Position numbers and translations under genes: made by a program. From positions 1 through 35,159 of the forward strand of contig CANCMG010000043.1 of assembly GCA_947378965.1 (NCBI GenBank): 35,159 nucleotides of DNA, written 5' to 3'. Source of the stretch: Alcaligenaceae bacterium (GTDB lineage Bacteria > Pseudomonadota > Gammaproteobacteria > Burkholderiales > Burkholderiaceae_B). The notes beneath the pieces are model-generated. The model did no database searches. It worked only from the letters and a program-made list of their open reading frames with translations, and had not been told where the DNA came from. Below are positions 8,725 to 18,932 of the stretch, piece after piece (the stretch's first letter is position 1; each line of letters starts with the position of its first letter).

Positions 8725-9546
8725 TTAGGCTCGCAGCAAATCGTTGATACTAGTTTTAGCGCGTGTTTGCGCATCGACCCGTTTAACGATGATGGCGCAG
8801 TTCAAGCTGTGTGTGCCATCAGCCGAAGGTAACGAGCCCGGCACCACAACTGAGCCTGACGGTACACGACCGTAATGGATCTCTTTGGTTTCGCGGTCGT
8901 AGATACGGGTACTTTGCGATAAAAACACGCCCATGGCCAAGACGCTGTTTTCTTCGACGATCACGCCTTCTACAACCTCAGAGCGCGCGCCAATAAAGCA
9001 GTTGTCTTCGATGATGGTTGGGTTGGCTTGCAGAGGTTCGAGTACGCCGCCGATACCAACGCCGCCAGAGAGGTGAACGTTTTTACCAATTTGAGCGCAC
9101 GAGCCAACGGTGGCCCAAGTGTCGACCATGGTGTTTTCGTCGACGTAAGCGCCGATATTGACGTAAGACGGCATCAAGACAACGTTGCGCCCGATAAAGC
9201 AGCCGCGCCGCGCCACAGCAGGGGGTACAACGCGATAGCCGGCAGCTTGAAAATCAGCCTGACTGAAATCGCTGAACTTGAGTGGCACCTTATCGTAAAA
9301 CTGCATCGGGGCCTGACCCATCACGCCATTATCGTTTAAGCGAAACGATAGCAGAACAGCCTTTTTGATCCATTGATGCACAACCCAGTCGCCGTTGATT
9401 TTTTCGGCAACTCTAAGGCTGCCAGCATCGAGAGCATCAAGCGTATGGGCGACGGCCTCACGCACGCCGGCACTGGCGGCTTTAGGCGACAGGTTAGCGC
9501 GATCTTCCCAACCGCTTTCAATGGTGTTTTGTAAATCTAAGGTCAT
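8725..9546 (-). CDS. dapD: 2,3,4,5-tetrahydropyridine-2,6-dicarboxylate N-succinyltransferase
   Basis: DapD transfers succinate from succinyl-CoA to tetrahydrodipicolinate in the succinylase branch of lysine and meso-diaminopimelate synthesis. The 273-residue length matches the family. The middle of the protein (about residues 105-215) is a left-handed beta-helix of hexapeptide repeats, for example [20 protein letters not shown] and [20 protein letters not shown], followed by a short C-terminal domain. The start has a good ribosome site (AAGG, about 7 nt ahead of ATG). It is preceded by dapC, the next enzyme of the same branch, 213 bp upstream on the same strand, and followed 7 bp later by prmB. 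Confidence 0.96.
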   Translation of the reverse strand: MTLDLQNTIESGWEDRANLSPKAASAGVREAVAHTLDALDAGSLRVAEKINGDWVVHQWIKKAVLLSFRLNDNGVMGQAPMQFYDKVPLKFSDFSQADFQAAGYRVVPPAVARRGCFIGRNVVLMPSYVNIGAYVDENTMVDTWATVGSCAQIGKNVHLSGGVGIGGVLEPLQANPTIIEDNCFIGARSEVVEGVIVEENSVLAMGVFLSQSTRIYDRETKEIHYGRVPSGSVVVPGSLPSADGTHSLNCAIIVKRVDAQTRAKTSINDLLRA

Positions 9547-9759
9547 GGCAGGCCTTTATAAAATTGAAGAGTGAATGTAACGAATGGTTGACTGAATGAC
9601 TAATGGACCGAACGACTGAACACATCACAGGATAATTGACAGCGCCAGCTAGGTGATTGCCAGAAATGACAGAATCAGTGTTGACATGTGAACGTTAAGT
9701 ACTTTGGATAAATGGGCAGTTTGAATGAAGTAAATATCTAAGGATGATTGGCCTAGGGG

Positions 9760-10953
9760 TTACGATTTGCGCACAAAGTCTGCGATGCGCTGCGCCGCTT
9801 CGACGCAATCGGCCAACGGCGCGACCAGTGCAATCCGGATACGATTTTGCCCTGGGTTGACGCCGTTGACGGTGCGTCCAACAAAACTACCGGGCAGCGT
9901 CGTGACGTTGGTGTGTGTCAGCAAGTCTCTCACGAAATCTGCATCAGGGCCTTTGGTACCTGCCCACAGGTAAAACGAGGCATCAGGGCGTGTGACATCG
10001 AGTACAGGCTCAAGAATTGGTAGCACCGCATCGAATTTGGCGCGGTATTGCTTGCGGTTGTCGATGACGTGGGCTTCATCTTGCCAGGCGGCGATGCTGG
10101 CAGCCGACACCACGGGCGATAAGGCGCTGCCGTGGTAGGTGCGATAGAGCAAAAACTTGGCCATCAAGGTGGCATCGCCTGCCACAAAGCCAGAGCGCAT
10201 GCCCGGCACGTTTGAGCGCTTGGATAAGCTCGAGAAGCTGATCAAGTTACGAAAATCAGTGCGCCCAAGCTGAACCGCCGCTTGCATGCCGCCCAAGGGT
10301 GGGTGCGCTTCGTCAAGAAAGATCTCTGAATAGCATTCGTCAGACGCGATCACAAAGCCATAGCGGTCTGACAATTCAAACAGGGTGCGCCATTCGGCCA
10401 GGTTCATGACATTACCGGCAGGGTTACCGGGTGAGCAGATAAACAACAGTTGGGTACGCGCCCAGATCTCGCTTGGCACCGTCGACCAGTCGCAGCCAAA
10501 ATTTAATGCTGGATCTGAATTGACGTAGTAGGGGGTGGCGCCCCCTAACAGGGCCGCACCCTCATAGATTTGATAAAACGGATTTGGGCACACCACAATG
10601 CCGTTTTTGGTCGAATCAAGCACGACTTGGGCAAAGGAAAACAGAGCCTCGCGCGAGCCCAGCACTGGCAATACCTGTGTTTCAGGGTTTGGACTGGGGA
10701 TACCGTAGCGTTTGCCAATCCATTGGCTGATTGCCTCGCGCAGTTTGGGGTCTCCCTTGGTGGGCGGGTAGGCGGATAAGCCATCGAGCGCACCCACGAT
10801 CGCGTCTTTGACGCACTGTGGGGCGGCATGTTTGGGTTCGCCGATCGAAAGGTTGATCGCCCGCAGGCCTGTGGGCGGGGTGCCCGCCTGGGCCAATAAC
10901 AGGCGAAGTTTTTCGAACGGATAGGGCTGTAAGGTGTCGAGGCGTGGGTTCAT
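9760..10953 (-). CDS. dapC: N-succinyldiaminopimelate aminotransferase
   Basis: This is a 397-residue class I/II PLP aminotransferase. The PLP-binding lysine is in SFSSLSKRSNVPGMRSGF (K245), with the DECYSEIF aspartate/tyrosine segment (about residues 205-212) and SPGNPAG (174-180) as further fold-type I motifs. DapC converts N-succinyl-2-amino-6-oxopimelate to N-succinyl-LL-diaminopimelate with glutamate as donor. Its position directly upstream of dapD decides the function within a large family and matches the dapC-dapD pair of Bordetella. The gene is divergent from the tRNA-Leu and tig block. Confidence 0.92.
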   Translation of the reverse strand: MNPRLDTLQPYPFEKLRLLLAQAGTPPTGLRAINLSIGEPKHAAPQCVKDAIVGALDGLSAYPPTKGDPKLREAISQWIGKRYGIPSPNPETQVLPVLGSREALFSFAQVVLDSTKNGIVVCPNPFYQIYEGAALLGGATPYYVNSDPALNFGCDWSTVPSEIWARTQLLFICSPGNPAGNVMNLAEWRTLFELSDRYGFVIASDECYSEIFLDEAHPPLGGMQAAVQLGRTDFRNLISFSSLSKRSNVPGMRSGFVAGDATLMAKFLLYRTYHGSALSPVVSAASIAAWQDEAHVIDNRKQYRAKFDAVLPILEPVLDVTRPDASFYLWAGTKGPDADFVRDLLTHTNVTTLPGSFVGRTVNGVNPGQNRIRIALVAPLADCVEAAQRIADFVRKS

Positions 10954-11028
10954 TTTCGTATTTTAACCAGTTGGCAGCGCGATGGGGGCGGGAAACCTCA
11001 ACAGGGTGCGCTACAATGCTCGGTTACT

Positions 11029-11115
11029 GCGAAGGTGGCGAAATTGGTAGACGCACCAGGTTTAGGTCCTGACGCCGTAACAGGTGTGCGGGTTCGAGTC
11101 CCGCCCTTCGCACCA
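11029..11115 (+). tRNA. tRNA-Leu (anticodon UAG)
   Basis: The 87-nt gene has a 7-bp acceptor stem GCGAAGG/CCTTCGC, discriminator A and an encoded CCA. The anticodon loop TTTAGGT gives UAG, which reads CUN leucine codons. A long variable arm (CGCC/GGTG, loop GTAACA) marks it as type II, as expected for leucine. The T arm is GCGGG TTCGAGT CCCGC. The first anticodon-stem pair is C-A rather than a Watson-Crick pair; the remaining four pairs hold. A TACAAT -10 element at 11012-11017 sits at the right distance; no good -35 was seen. Confidence 0.97.
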
Positions 11116-11179
11116 TTTATTCCCTAGTTGGCGTGGGCTGTCCGCTGCGCTCTCCGTTCTCTTTGTTTGGTAGATCTTC

Positions 11180-12490
11180 ATGCAACCTGTGGTTGAAACC
11201 CTCTCCGGCCTCGAGCGCCGTGTTGAAATCTCGGTCTCAATGGCCGATGTCGAAAAAACAGTTCAGGCCGAACTCAAGCGCGTTTCGCGCACCGCGAAAG
11301 TGGCTGGTTTTCGTCCTGGCAAGGTGCCAATGGCGATGCTTGAGCGCACGCACGGCGCAGGCATTCGGTACGACTCGATCAACACGATGGTCGGGCAGGC
11401 CTTTGAGCAAGCCATTATGACTTCAGGTTTGCGTGTCGCAGGTGCCCCAAAATTAGCACCAAAAACTGAAGGGCAAGCTGAAAACGACTTGTCGTTTGTG
11501 GCCACCTTTGAAGTCTATCCAACGATTACGCTGCCTGACTTGGCTGCCTTGAAAATCAAGCGTGCTGTCACCACCGTTGGCGAGGCCGAGGTGCAACGTA
11601 CTGTTGACGTCTTGCGTAAGCAACGTGCTCAGCATAAGGCCTCTGAAGGCCGTGCCGCTCAAGACGATGATCAGGTCAAGCTTGATTTTGCAGGCACCAT
11701 CGACGGCGTACCCTTTGATGGCGGTAAAGCAGATGATTTTCCGTTTGTTTTGGGCCAGGGTCGCATGTTGCCCGAGTTTGAAGTCGCTGTGCGCGGCATG
11801 AAAGCTGGCGAAACCAAGGTGTTTCCGCTGCCATTTCCGGCCGATTATGGTGGTAAAGACGTTGCAGGTAAAACTGCCGAATTCACCATTACGGTTAAAG
11901 AAGTTGCCGAGCCAATTTTGCCCGAACTCGATGCCGAATTTGCCAAAGCCTTGGGTCAAACCGAGGGTGATGTTGAGAAACTGCTCACTGATATTCGCGC
12001 CAACATCGAGCGCGAAGTCAAAGCGCGCACGATGGCGCGTACCAAAAATAGCGTGATGGATGCTTTAGTCGCCGTGGCAACGTTTGATGTGCCTAAGGCG
12101 CTGATCGACAGCGAGTGCGAGGCCCGTGTCGCCGCAGCCCGTGCCGAACTGACCCAGCGTGGCGTGCCCAATGCCGACAAAATGCCGATTCCGGCTGATG
12201 CATTTGCCACTGAAGCCGAGCGTCGCGTCAAGCTCGGTTTGCTAGTGTCCGAGCTGGTTCAGGCCGAGCAATTGCAAGCCAAGCCTGAGCAGGTTCGTGC
12301 CCGCATCGAAGAATTTGCGTCAAGCTACGAAAAACCCGCTGAGGTCGTGAGCTATTATTTGTCAGATCGTGCACGTCGCTCAGAAGTCGAGGGCATCGTG
12401 CTCGAAGATAATGTGGTTCAACATGCGTTAGCCAAGGCGCAGGTTGAAGACGAGCAAGTGCCCTTTGACCAAGTCATGGAAACTAAATAA
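11180..12490 (+). CDS. tig: Trigger factor, ribosome-associated chaperone and peptidyl-prolyl isomerase
   Basis: Trigger factor binds ribosomal protein L23 and shields nascent chains. The 436-residue protein has the N-terminal ribosome-binding domain (residues ~1-130) with the signature loop as RTAKVAGFRPGKVPMAML, the FKBP-type PPIase domain (~155-240; QVKLDFAGTIDGVPFDGG) and a helical C-terminal chaperone domain. Length matches E. coli Tig (432). It opens the tig-clpP-clpX-lon block conserved across proteobacteria, and its TAA stop directly abuts the clpP ATG. The tRNA-Leu gene lies 64 bp upstream. Confidence 0.97.
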   Translation: MQPVVETLSGLERRVEISVSMADVEKTVQAELKRVSRTAKVAGFRPGKVPMAMLERTHGAGIRYDSINTMVGQAFEQAIMTSGLRVAGAPKLAPKTEGQAENDLSFVATFEVYPTITLPDLAALKIKRAVTTVGEAEVQRTVDVLRKQRAQHKASEGRAAQDDDQVKLDFAGTIDGVPFDGGKADDFPFVLGQGRMLPEFEVAVRGMKAGETKVFPLPFPADYGGKDVAGKTAEFTITVKEVAEPILPELDAEFAKALGQTEGDVEKLLTDIRANIEREVKARTMARTKNSVMDALVAVATFDVPKALIDSECEARVAAARAELTQRGVPNADKMPIPADAFATEAERRVKLGLLVSELVQAEQLQAKPEQVRARIEEFASSYEKPAEVVSYYLSDRARRSEVEGIVLEDNVVQHALAKAQVEDEQVPFDQVMETK

Positions 12491-13147
12491 ATGCAACGTT
12501 TTACCGACTTTTATGCATCCATGCATGGTAGCGAGTCTGTGACTCCTACCGCGCTTGGTTACATCCCGATGGTCATTGAGCAATCAGGGCGCGGCGAGCG
12601 CGCCTATGATATTTACTCAAGACTGCTCAAAGAGCGTGTCATCTTTCTGGTGGGGCCGGTTAATGACCAGTCTGCCAACGTCATCGTTGCTCAGCTGCTT
12701 TTTCTAGAGTCTGAAAACCCCGACAAAGACGTCGCGCTGTATATCAATTCACCGGGTGGTTCGGTCTACGCGGGTATGGCAATTTATGACACCATGCGCT
12801 TTATCAAGCCTGAAGTGTCAACGCTTTGCACTGGTTTAGCAGCCAGTATGGGTGCCTTTTTATTGGCTGCAGGCACAAAAGGTAAACGCTTTTCGTTACC
12901 TAACTCACGCATCATGATTCACCAGCCGTCGGGTGGTGCGCAGGGTCAGGCTTCAGATATACAAATTCAAGCCCGCGAAATTTTAGATTTGCGTGAGCGT
13001 TTAAACGGCATGTTGGCCGAGAACACTGGTCAAACCATCGAGCGTATCGCCTTAGATACCGAGCGCGACAACTTTATGTCTGCCCCCGATGCGGTATCTT
13101 ATGGTTTGATTGATAAGGTTTTAACCTCGCGGGCCGACACCGTATAA
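12491..13147 (+). CDS. clpP: ATP-dependent Clp protease proteolytic subunit
   Basis: ClpP is the serine protease barrel that pairs with ClpX or ClpA. In this 218-residue protein the catalytic triad is Ser119 (GLAASMGAF), His144 (IMIHQPSGG) and Asp193 (DTERDNF), with the same spacing as E. coli S111/H136/D185. A short propeptide precedes the mature [17 protein letters not shown] start. The ATG follows the tig stop with no gap, and a purine-rich GGAAA at the end of tig can serve as ribosome site, so translation is probably coupled. ClpX follows 81 bp downstream. Confidence 0.97.
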   Translation: MQRFTDFYASMHGSESVTPTALGYIPMVIEQSGRGERAYDIYSRLLKERVIFLVGPVNDQSANVIVAQLLFLESENPDKDVALYINSPGGSVYAGMAIYDTMRFIKPEVSTLCTGLAASMGAFLLAAGTKGKRFSLPNSRIMIHQPSGGAQGQASDIQIQAREILDLRERLNGMLAENTGQTIERIALDTERDNFMSAPDAVSYGLIDKVLTSRADTV

Positions 13148-13228
13148 GGATTTACCCAGGCCTAGATGGCTCAGTCATTCTGAAACATCTGTTAAAAAGA
13201 GGCTTGGTACAACTGGTAATGGATCGTT

Positions 13229-14521
<1,293 letters not shown>

Positions 14522-14538
14522 GGCTGACGCTGAGTGCA

Positions 14539-14598
14539 AGGTTTTTCGAAAACTCCGAAGGCTGCTTCAGATGAGGCTTAAGATTTTCGAAAAATCCA
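14539..14598. repeat. Long imperfect inverted repeat with two TTTTCGAAAA palindromes
   Basis: Two identical 10-bp palindromes TTTTCGAAAA lie at 14543-14552 and 14584-14593, 41 bp apart (about four helical turns). The flanks also pair imperfectly (GG-TTTTTCGAAAA against TTTTCGAAAAATCC), so the whole segment can fold into one long interrupted hairpin. It could be an RNA 3' structure or a pair of operator half-sites. Confidence 0.6.
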
Positions 14599-14627
14599 AA
14601 TGCCCTTCAAAATCTATGTTTTTCTCG

Positions 14628-14647
14628 GCCCCTTGTAGGGGCTTTTT
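14628..14647 (+). terminator. Rho-independent terminator after clpX
   Basis: A perfect 5-bp GC stem (GCCCC, loop TTGTA, GGGGC) is followed at once by TTTTT. It lies between clpX and the lon promoter and would separate the two transcripts. Confidence 0.8.
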
Positions 14648-14666
14648 ATTATGTCAGCGTCATGAG

Positions 14667-14695
14667 CTTGAAATTTGAGCTATCGTCTACATAAC
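14667..14695 (+). promoter_or_regulatory. Candidate sigma-32 (RpoH) heat-shock promoter for lon
   Basis: A -35-like CTTGAAA (14667-14673) is followed, after 13 nt, by CTACATAAC (14687-14695). This resembles the heat-shock consensus CTTGAAA-N(11-16)-CCCCATnTA, with a full -35 match and the central C-CAT of the -10. It is placed downstream of the clpX terminator and ~75 bp before lon, which is a sigma-32 gene in E. coli. Confidence 0.55.
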
Positions 14696-14771
14696 AGACA
14701 TATTCGTGTCATTACGGTCGTTATGTCGGTGGCTCACTTGGGCTTTACCGAGTCTTTATTAGGATTTTTTC

Positions 14772-17225
14772 ATGTCTGAAAACCAGACCTTGCCCTCTGA
14801 ACCGATTCAGTTGCCGTTGCTGCCTTTGCGCGACGTGGTGGTGTTTCCTCATATGGTGATACCTCTGTTTGTTGGGCGCCCGCGTTCTATCCGCGCCCTA
14901 GAGGCCGCGATGGAGGCAGGCAAAAGCATCATGCTTGCTGCACAAAAATCGGCGGGCAAAGACGACCCGACACCAGACGATGTGTACGAGATCGGCTGTG
15001 TGGCAACCATCCTGCAAATGCTCAAGCTGCCCGATGGCACGGTAAAAGTCCTGGTAGAAGGGGCGCAGCGTGCTCGCATCACTGATATTCAAGATACCAC
15101 TACACACTTTTCGTCTGTGTTGGTGCCGATTGCACCCGACCTGGCGGTAAGCGCTGAAACCGAGGCCTTGCGTCGTGCGATCGTGGGTCAGTTTGAGCAA
15201 TACGTCAAACTGAACAAAAAGATTCCTCCAGAGATTTTGACTTCGCTTGCCGGGATTGACGATGCTGGTCGCTTGGCAGATACCATCGCCGCGCATTTGC
15301 CGCTGAAGCTTGAACAAAAGCAAAAAATGCTTGAAGTCATTTCAACTTCAGAGCGGCTTGAGGCGTTATTGACGCAACTCGAAACTGAGATTGATATCCT
15401 TCAGGTTGAAAAGCGCATTCGTGGCCGTGTTAAAAAACAGATGGAAAAAAGTCAGCGTGACTACTATCTGAACGAGCAGGTAAAAGCGATTCAAAAAGAA
15501 CTTGGTGAAGGCGAAGAGGGTGCCGACATCGAAGAGCTAGAAAAGAAAATTCTTGCTGCACATCTGCCTAAAGACGCCAAAAAGAAAGTCGATGGCGAAA
15601 TCAAAAAGCTCAAGCTGATGTCACCGATGTCGGCCGAAGCAACCGTGGTGCGCAACTACATCGATACCGTGATCAATTTGCCGTGGCGCAAAAAGAGCAA
15701 GGTGAATCATTCGATACCAAACGCTGAAAGCGTGCTCGATGACGATCACTATGGCTTAGATAAAGTTAAAGAACGTATCCTTGAGTATCTTGCTGTGCAA
15801 CAGCGGGTCGACAAAATCAAGGCGCCGATTCTTTGTTTGGTTGGCCCACCAGGCGTAGGTAAAACTTCGCTAGGGCAATCGATTGCAAAAGCGACCAATC
15901 GAAAATTTATTCGTATGGCCTTGGGTGGTGTGCGCGACGAAGCTGAGATTCGGGGTCATCGTCGTACCTATATCGGTTCAATGCCGGGCAAGATATTACA
16001 AAACATGTCTAAGGTTGCTGTGCGTAACCCGCTGTTTTTGTTAGACGAGATTGACAAGCTTGGAATGGATTTCAGAGGCGATCCCGCGTCGGCGCTGTTG
16101 GAGGTACTTGATCCTGAGCAAAATCACACGTTTCAAGATCATTACGTTGAGGTGGATTTCGATTTATCTGACGTGATGTTTGTGGCAACAAGTAACACCT
16201 TGAATATCCCTGCGGCCTTGCTGGATCGGATGGAAGTCATTCGACTTTCGGGTTACACCGAAGAAGAGAAGATCCATATTGCGATGGACCATCTTTTACC
16301 CAAAGTCATGAAAAATAATGGCGTCAAGGTAGAAGAATTGGCCGTCGAAGAGTCTGCCTTGCGCGACATCGTGCGCTACTACACACGTGAAGCCGGTGTG
16401 CGCTCGCTTGAGCGTGACATCGGAAAAATCTGCCGTAAAGTTGTGAAAAAACTTTTGGCAGACAGTGAAGCACTTAAAGTGGCAAAGTCTAAAAAAGTGC
16501 CGGCTAAGGTGACGGTAAACTCTGAAAATCTAAATGATTATCTCGGCGTTCGTCGCTTTAGTTTTGGCATGGCCGAGAAAGAAAACCAGATTGGGCAAGT
16601 CAATGGCTTGGCTTGGACCGAGGTTGGCGGCGATCTACTCACTATTGAGGTCGCTGACATGCCGGGTAAAGGCGTGATCCAGCGCACTGGCTCAATTGGC
16701 GATGTGATGAAAGAATCGGTTGAGGCGGCGCGCAGCGTTGTGCGTACACGGGCTCGACGCTTGGGCATCGCTGACAATATCTTTGAGAAGCGCGATATTC
16801 ACGTGCACTTTCCTGAGGGTGCCACACCTAAAGACGGTCCGTCAGCAGGCATCGCGATCACCTTAGCGATCGTTTCGGCCTTAACGCAAAATCCTGTTCG
16901 CGCTGATGTGGCGATGACCGGTGAAATTACCTTGCGTGGCGAAGTGCTCGCTATTGGTGGCTTAAAAGAAAAACTCTTGGCGGCGCATCGTGGTGGCATT
17001 AAGACCGTGCTAATTCCTGAAGAAAACGTTAAAGATTTGACTGAGATCCCTGACAACGTTAAGAATCAGCTCGAGATCATTCCGGTACGTTGGATTGATA
17101 AGGTGTTAGAGGTTGCGCTGGTTAATCCGTTAACGCCGCTTGCCGATGAGGCTCCGGTGGTAGAAACGGTTGTGGCTAAAGCGGCAGAAGCAGCTGTGGC
17201 GACTGACCCTGTAATTAAGCATTAG
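14772..17225 (+). CDS. lon: ATP-dependent Lon protease
   Basis: Lon is a homo-hexameric AAA+ protease that degrades misfolded and regulatory proteins in the cytoplasm. The 817-residue protein has the N-terminal LON substrate domain ([20 protein letters not shown]), a coiled-coil region (~190-270), the AAA+ module with Walker A GPPGVGKT (358-365) and Walker [10 protein letters not shown], and the C-terminal protease domain. The catalytic serine is S691 in KDGPSAG, and the lysine is about K734 in [10 protein letters not shown]. Spacing matches E. coli S679/K722. A short Ala/Val-rich C-terminal extension follows the protease domain. AGGA 8 nt before ATG supports the start. The gene appears to have its own heat-shock-type promoter. 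Confidence 0.98.
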   Translation: MSENQTLPSEPIQLPLLPLRDVVVFPHMVIPLFVGRPRSIRALEAAMEAGKSIMLAAQKSAGKDDPTPDDVYEIGCVATILQMLKLPDGTVKVLVEGAQRARITDIQDTTTHFSSVLVPIAPDLAVSAETEALRRAIVGQFEQYVKLNKKIPPEILTSLAGIDDAGRLADTIAAHLPLKLEQKQKMLEVISTSERLEALLTQLETEIDILQVEKRIRGRVKKQMEKSQRDYYLNEQVKAIQKELGEGEEGADIEELEKKILAAHLPKDAKKKVDGEIKKLKLMSPMSAEATVVRNYIDTVINLPWRKKSKVNHSIPNAESVLDDDHYGLDKVKERILEYLAVQQRVDKIKAPILCLVGPPGVGKTSLGQSIAKATNRKFIRMALGGVRDEAEIRGHRRTYIGSMPGKILQNMSKVAVRNPLFLLDEIDKLGMDFRGDPASALLEVLDPEQNHTFQDHYVEVDFDLSDVMFVATSNTLNIPAALLDRMEVIRLSGYTEEEKIHIAMDHLLPKVMKNNGVKVEELAVEESALRDIVRYYTREAGVRSLERDIGKICRKVVKKLLADSEALKVAKSKKVPAKVTVNSENLNDYLGVRRFSFGMAEKENQIGQVNGLAWTEVGGDLLTIEVADMPGKGVIQRTGSIGDVMKESVEAARSVVRTRARRLGIADNIFEKRDIHVHFPEGATPKDGPSAGIAITLAIVSALTQNPVRADVAMTGEITLRGEVLAIGGLKEKLLAAHRGGIKTVLIPEENVKDLTEIPDNVKNQLEIIPVRWIDKVLEVALVNPLTPLADEAPVVETVVAKAAEAAVATDPVIKH

Positions 17226-17237
17226 CCTTTGGGTCGA

Positions 17238-17304
17238 GTTGGCGCTGTAGAAACCCCGAGGCCTCAGCGCGGAGGGGCTTCAGCAGCGACACTTCAGGGC
17301 CAAC
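17238..17304 (+). other. Nested stem-loop region downstream of lon
   Basis: Three nested pairings can be drawn: GTTGGC (17238-17243) with GCCAAC (17299-17304), GCTG (17244-17247) with CAGC (17284-17287), and CCCC (17254-17257) with GGGG (17274-17277). The last encloses the palindrome GAGGCCTC. No T-tract follows, so it is not a classic terminator. It may be a 3' UTR structure or a small RNA. Confidence 0.45.
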
Positions 17305-17312
17305 GAGTTTCA

Positions 17313-17380
17313 AATAGCAGTCGCTTACGTTGCTGCGTATGAGGGGAATAGCAGTCGCTTACGTTGTTGAGTAAGAGGGG
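17313..17380. repeat. 34-bp direct tandem repeat, two copies
   Basis: Units 17313-17346 and 17347-17380 both start AATAGCAGTCGCTTACGTTG and end GAGGGG; they differ at three positions. The pair lies in the lon-hslR spacer and is not coding. Confidence 0.93.
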
Positions 17381-17442
17381 CTTTGAAGCGGAAACCTCTT
17401 GGCAGTTGTGCTGAGAGTTTTTGCAGGCTTGAATTGAAAAAG

Positions 17443-17467
17443 CGTCGTATTTACGGCGTTTTTTTTT
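17443..17467 (+). terminator. Terminator-like hairpin directly before the hslR ribosome-binding site
   Basis: A 6-bp stem CGTCGT/ACGGCG (one T-G wobble) with loop ATTT is followed by nine T. The T run ends one base before the GAGGT ribosome site of hslR (start 17477), so termination or attenuation would act on the hslR leader itself. Confidence 0.6.
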
Positions 17468-17476
17468 GAGGTAAAA

Positions 17477-17866
17477 ATGCCAGATAATCTTGATGCAGTA
17501 CGTATTGATAAATGGTTGTGGGCAGCACGATTTTTTAAATCACGTGCGCAGGCGGTGTTGGCGATCGAAGCTGGGCGGGTTCAGTTACATGGCGAACGCA
17601 TCAAGCCCGCACGCACTGTCAAGGTTGGCGATCGCGTGTTGATACAACGTGAACAAGAACGCTTTGAGCTATGGGTGCGTAATGTGACTGAAACGCGGCG
17701 CTCAGCACCCTTGGCACGGATGTTGTTTGATGAAACGCCCGAGAGTTTGCTAGCCAGGCAAACCGCGGCAGAAAAGCGTAAATATTTTGTTGAACCCTCG
17801 CAAGATATCAAGGCACGCCCAACAAAACGTGATCGCCGCGACCTAGAAAAATGGCGCGATGTTTAG
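17477..17866 (+). CDS. hslR: Hsp15-like S4-domain RNA-binding heat-shock protein
   Basis: The 129-residue protein begins with an S4 RNA-binding domain (RIDKWLWAARFFKSRAQAVLAIEAGRVQLHGERIKPA, described here by its span, residues ~8-44), then a basic C-terminal tail (TKRDRRDLEKW). Hsp15 binds stalled 50S subunits that carry a nascent chain with tRNA and helps recycle them after heat shock. Length and the KWLWAARFFKSR signature match E. coli HslR (133). The GAGGT ribosome site at 17468-17472 supports the start. It sits downstream of lon, another heat-shock gene, but behind a hairpin with a T-tract. Confidence 0.9.
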   Translation: MPDNLDAVRIDKWLWAARFFKSRAQAVLAIEAGRVQLHGERIKPARTVKVGDRVLIQREQERFELWVRNVTETRRSAPLARMLFDETPESLLARQTAAEKRKYFVEPSQDIKARPTKRDRRDLEKWRDV

Positions 17867-17995
17867 CGACGCTTATCTTATAGGCGCCTGGCGCTCAATC
17901 GCTTGAGGTGATAGAAATGCTGCACGCCACACACCGCACACGAACGCAATGAGCGAAACCCTGAAGATATACGAACAGAGATTGACGTCGTGGCC

Positions 17996-18682
17996 TTAGT
18001 GCAGTGTGGTGTTGCGTATTAAACCCACAGCGATCCCTTCAATCGAAAAGTCTTGCCCTGGTTGAATTTGAATGGGCTGAAAATCTGAGTTTTCAGGCAA
18101 AAGCTCAATACGCCCACCTGACTTGCTTAAGCGTTTGACGGTGACTTCTTCGTCAATACGGGCCACGACGATTTGCCCATTGTGGGCGTCGCTGGTTTTT
18201 TTGATTGCCAGTAAGTCGCCCTCTAAGATACCGGCGTCGCGCATGCTGAGGCCTTTGACCTTAAGCAGGTAGTCAGGCCGCTGTTCAAACATGTCGAGAT
18301 CGATATTGATTTCTTTTTCGATGTTTTCAGTAGCCAAAATGGGATGACCTGCGGCAACTCGGCCAATCAAAGGCAAGAGTAAAAAGCCTGCGCCCGGTAG
18401 TGTTTTAAGGCGAGGGCGATCAGCTGGGAGCTCGGCGTCAGCATCGGCCTCAATTGACTCTTTGGCCAGATCGGTTAAACGAATGCCCCTTGAGGCGCCG
18501 GCTGTTAGTTCGATGACGCCTTTGCGTGCTAACGCACGAAGGTGATCTTCAGCCGCATTGGCAGACTTAAAGCCGAGCACCGTCGCCAGTTCAGCCCGCG
18601 TGGGCGGAAACCCCGTGTTGACGATCGCCTGACGGATAAGATCCAAAATCTGTTGCTGACGATCGGTAAGCTTGAGCGACAT
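17996..18682 (-). CDS. lexA: LexA SOS-response repressor and self-cleaving protease
   Basis: LexA represses DNA-damage genes and self-cleaves when stimulated by RecA filaments. The 228-residue protein has the winged HTH domain (residues 1-70; [20 protein letters not shown]), the cleavage bond Ala111-Gly112 (GRVAAGHP), catalytic Ser146 (KGLSMRD) and Lys183 (EEVTVKRL). Bond-to-Ser and Ser-to-Lys spacings (35 and 37) equal those of E. coli. The linker between DNA-binding and catalytic domains (~72-99) is about 27 residues longer than in E. coli. The ATG at 18682 is chosen over one 9 bp upstream because AAAGGA lies at proper spacing to it. Two SOS boxes upstream indicate autoregulation. Confidence 0.97.
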   Translation of the reverse strand: MSLKLTDRQQQILDLIRQAIVNTGFPPTRAELATVLGFKSANAAEDHLRALARKGVIELTAGASRGIRLTDLAKESIEADADAELPADRPRLKTLPGAGFLLLPLIGRVAAGHPILATENIEKEINIDLDMFEQRPDYLLKVKGLSMRDAGILEGDLLAIKKTSDAHNGQIVVARIDEEVTVKRLSKSGGRIELLPENSDFQPIQIQPGQDFSIEGIAVGLIRNTTLH

Positions 18683-18714
18683 GGAAAGCATCCTTTAGGC
18701 TAGTAAAAGCCGAG

Positions 18715-18730
18715 CTGTTTTTATATACAG
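18715..18730. promoter_or_regulatory. LexA SOS box 1 upstream of lexA
   Basis: CTGTTTTTATATACAG fits CTGT-N8-ACAG exactly with an AT-rich core. It lies 33-48 bp ahead of the lexA start, the expected autoregulatory position. Confidence 0.9.
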
Positions 18731-18769
18731 GGGTATTCTGCACGATTTAGTCAAATTGTGCAAATTTGT

Positions 18770-18785
18770 CTGTATGAAAACACAG
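18770..18785. promoter_or_regulatory. LexA SOS box 2 upstream of lexA
   Basis: CTGTATGAAAACACAG also fits CTGT-N8-ACAG. It is 55 bp centre-to-centre from box 1. Paired boxes before lexA are known in E. coli, though closer together there. Confidence 0.7.
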
Positions 18786-18932
18786 TGGAGGAGGGCGTTG
18801 GCGTCAAACAGCTACGATTGGTTCAAACTAAGTTGGTTTTGCGCCTAAAGTCGCTTCGAGAACTTGGTATAGATATTTACCTAGATCGACGAGCCCGCAG
18901 CTTGCACGCTCGCCATCCTTCGTTGCCTAGTA

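Noticed and set aside
9547-9759. Repeated GACTGAATGACT-like words in the dapC-dapD spacer
   Set aside because: The words are too degenerate and irregular to define a repeat unit; nothing else recognisable lies in this 213-bp gap.
17428-17453. Possible sigma-32 promoter for hslR (CTTGAAT followed by TCGTATTTA)
   Set aside because: Spacing is only about 10 nt and the -10 lacks the CCCC part; the same bases are better explained as the terminator stem.
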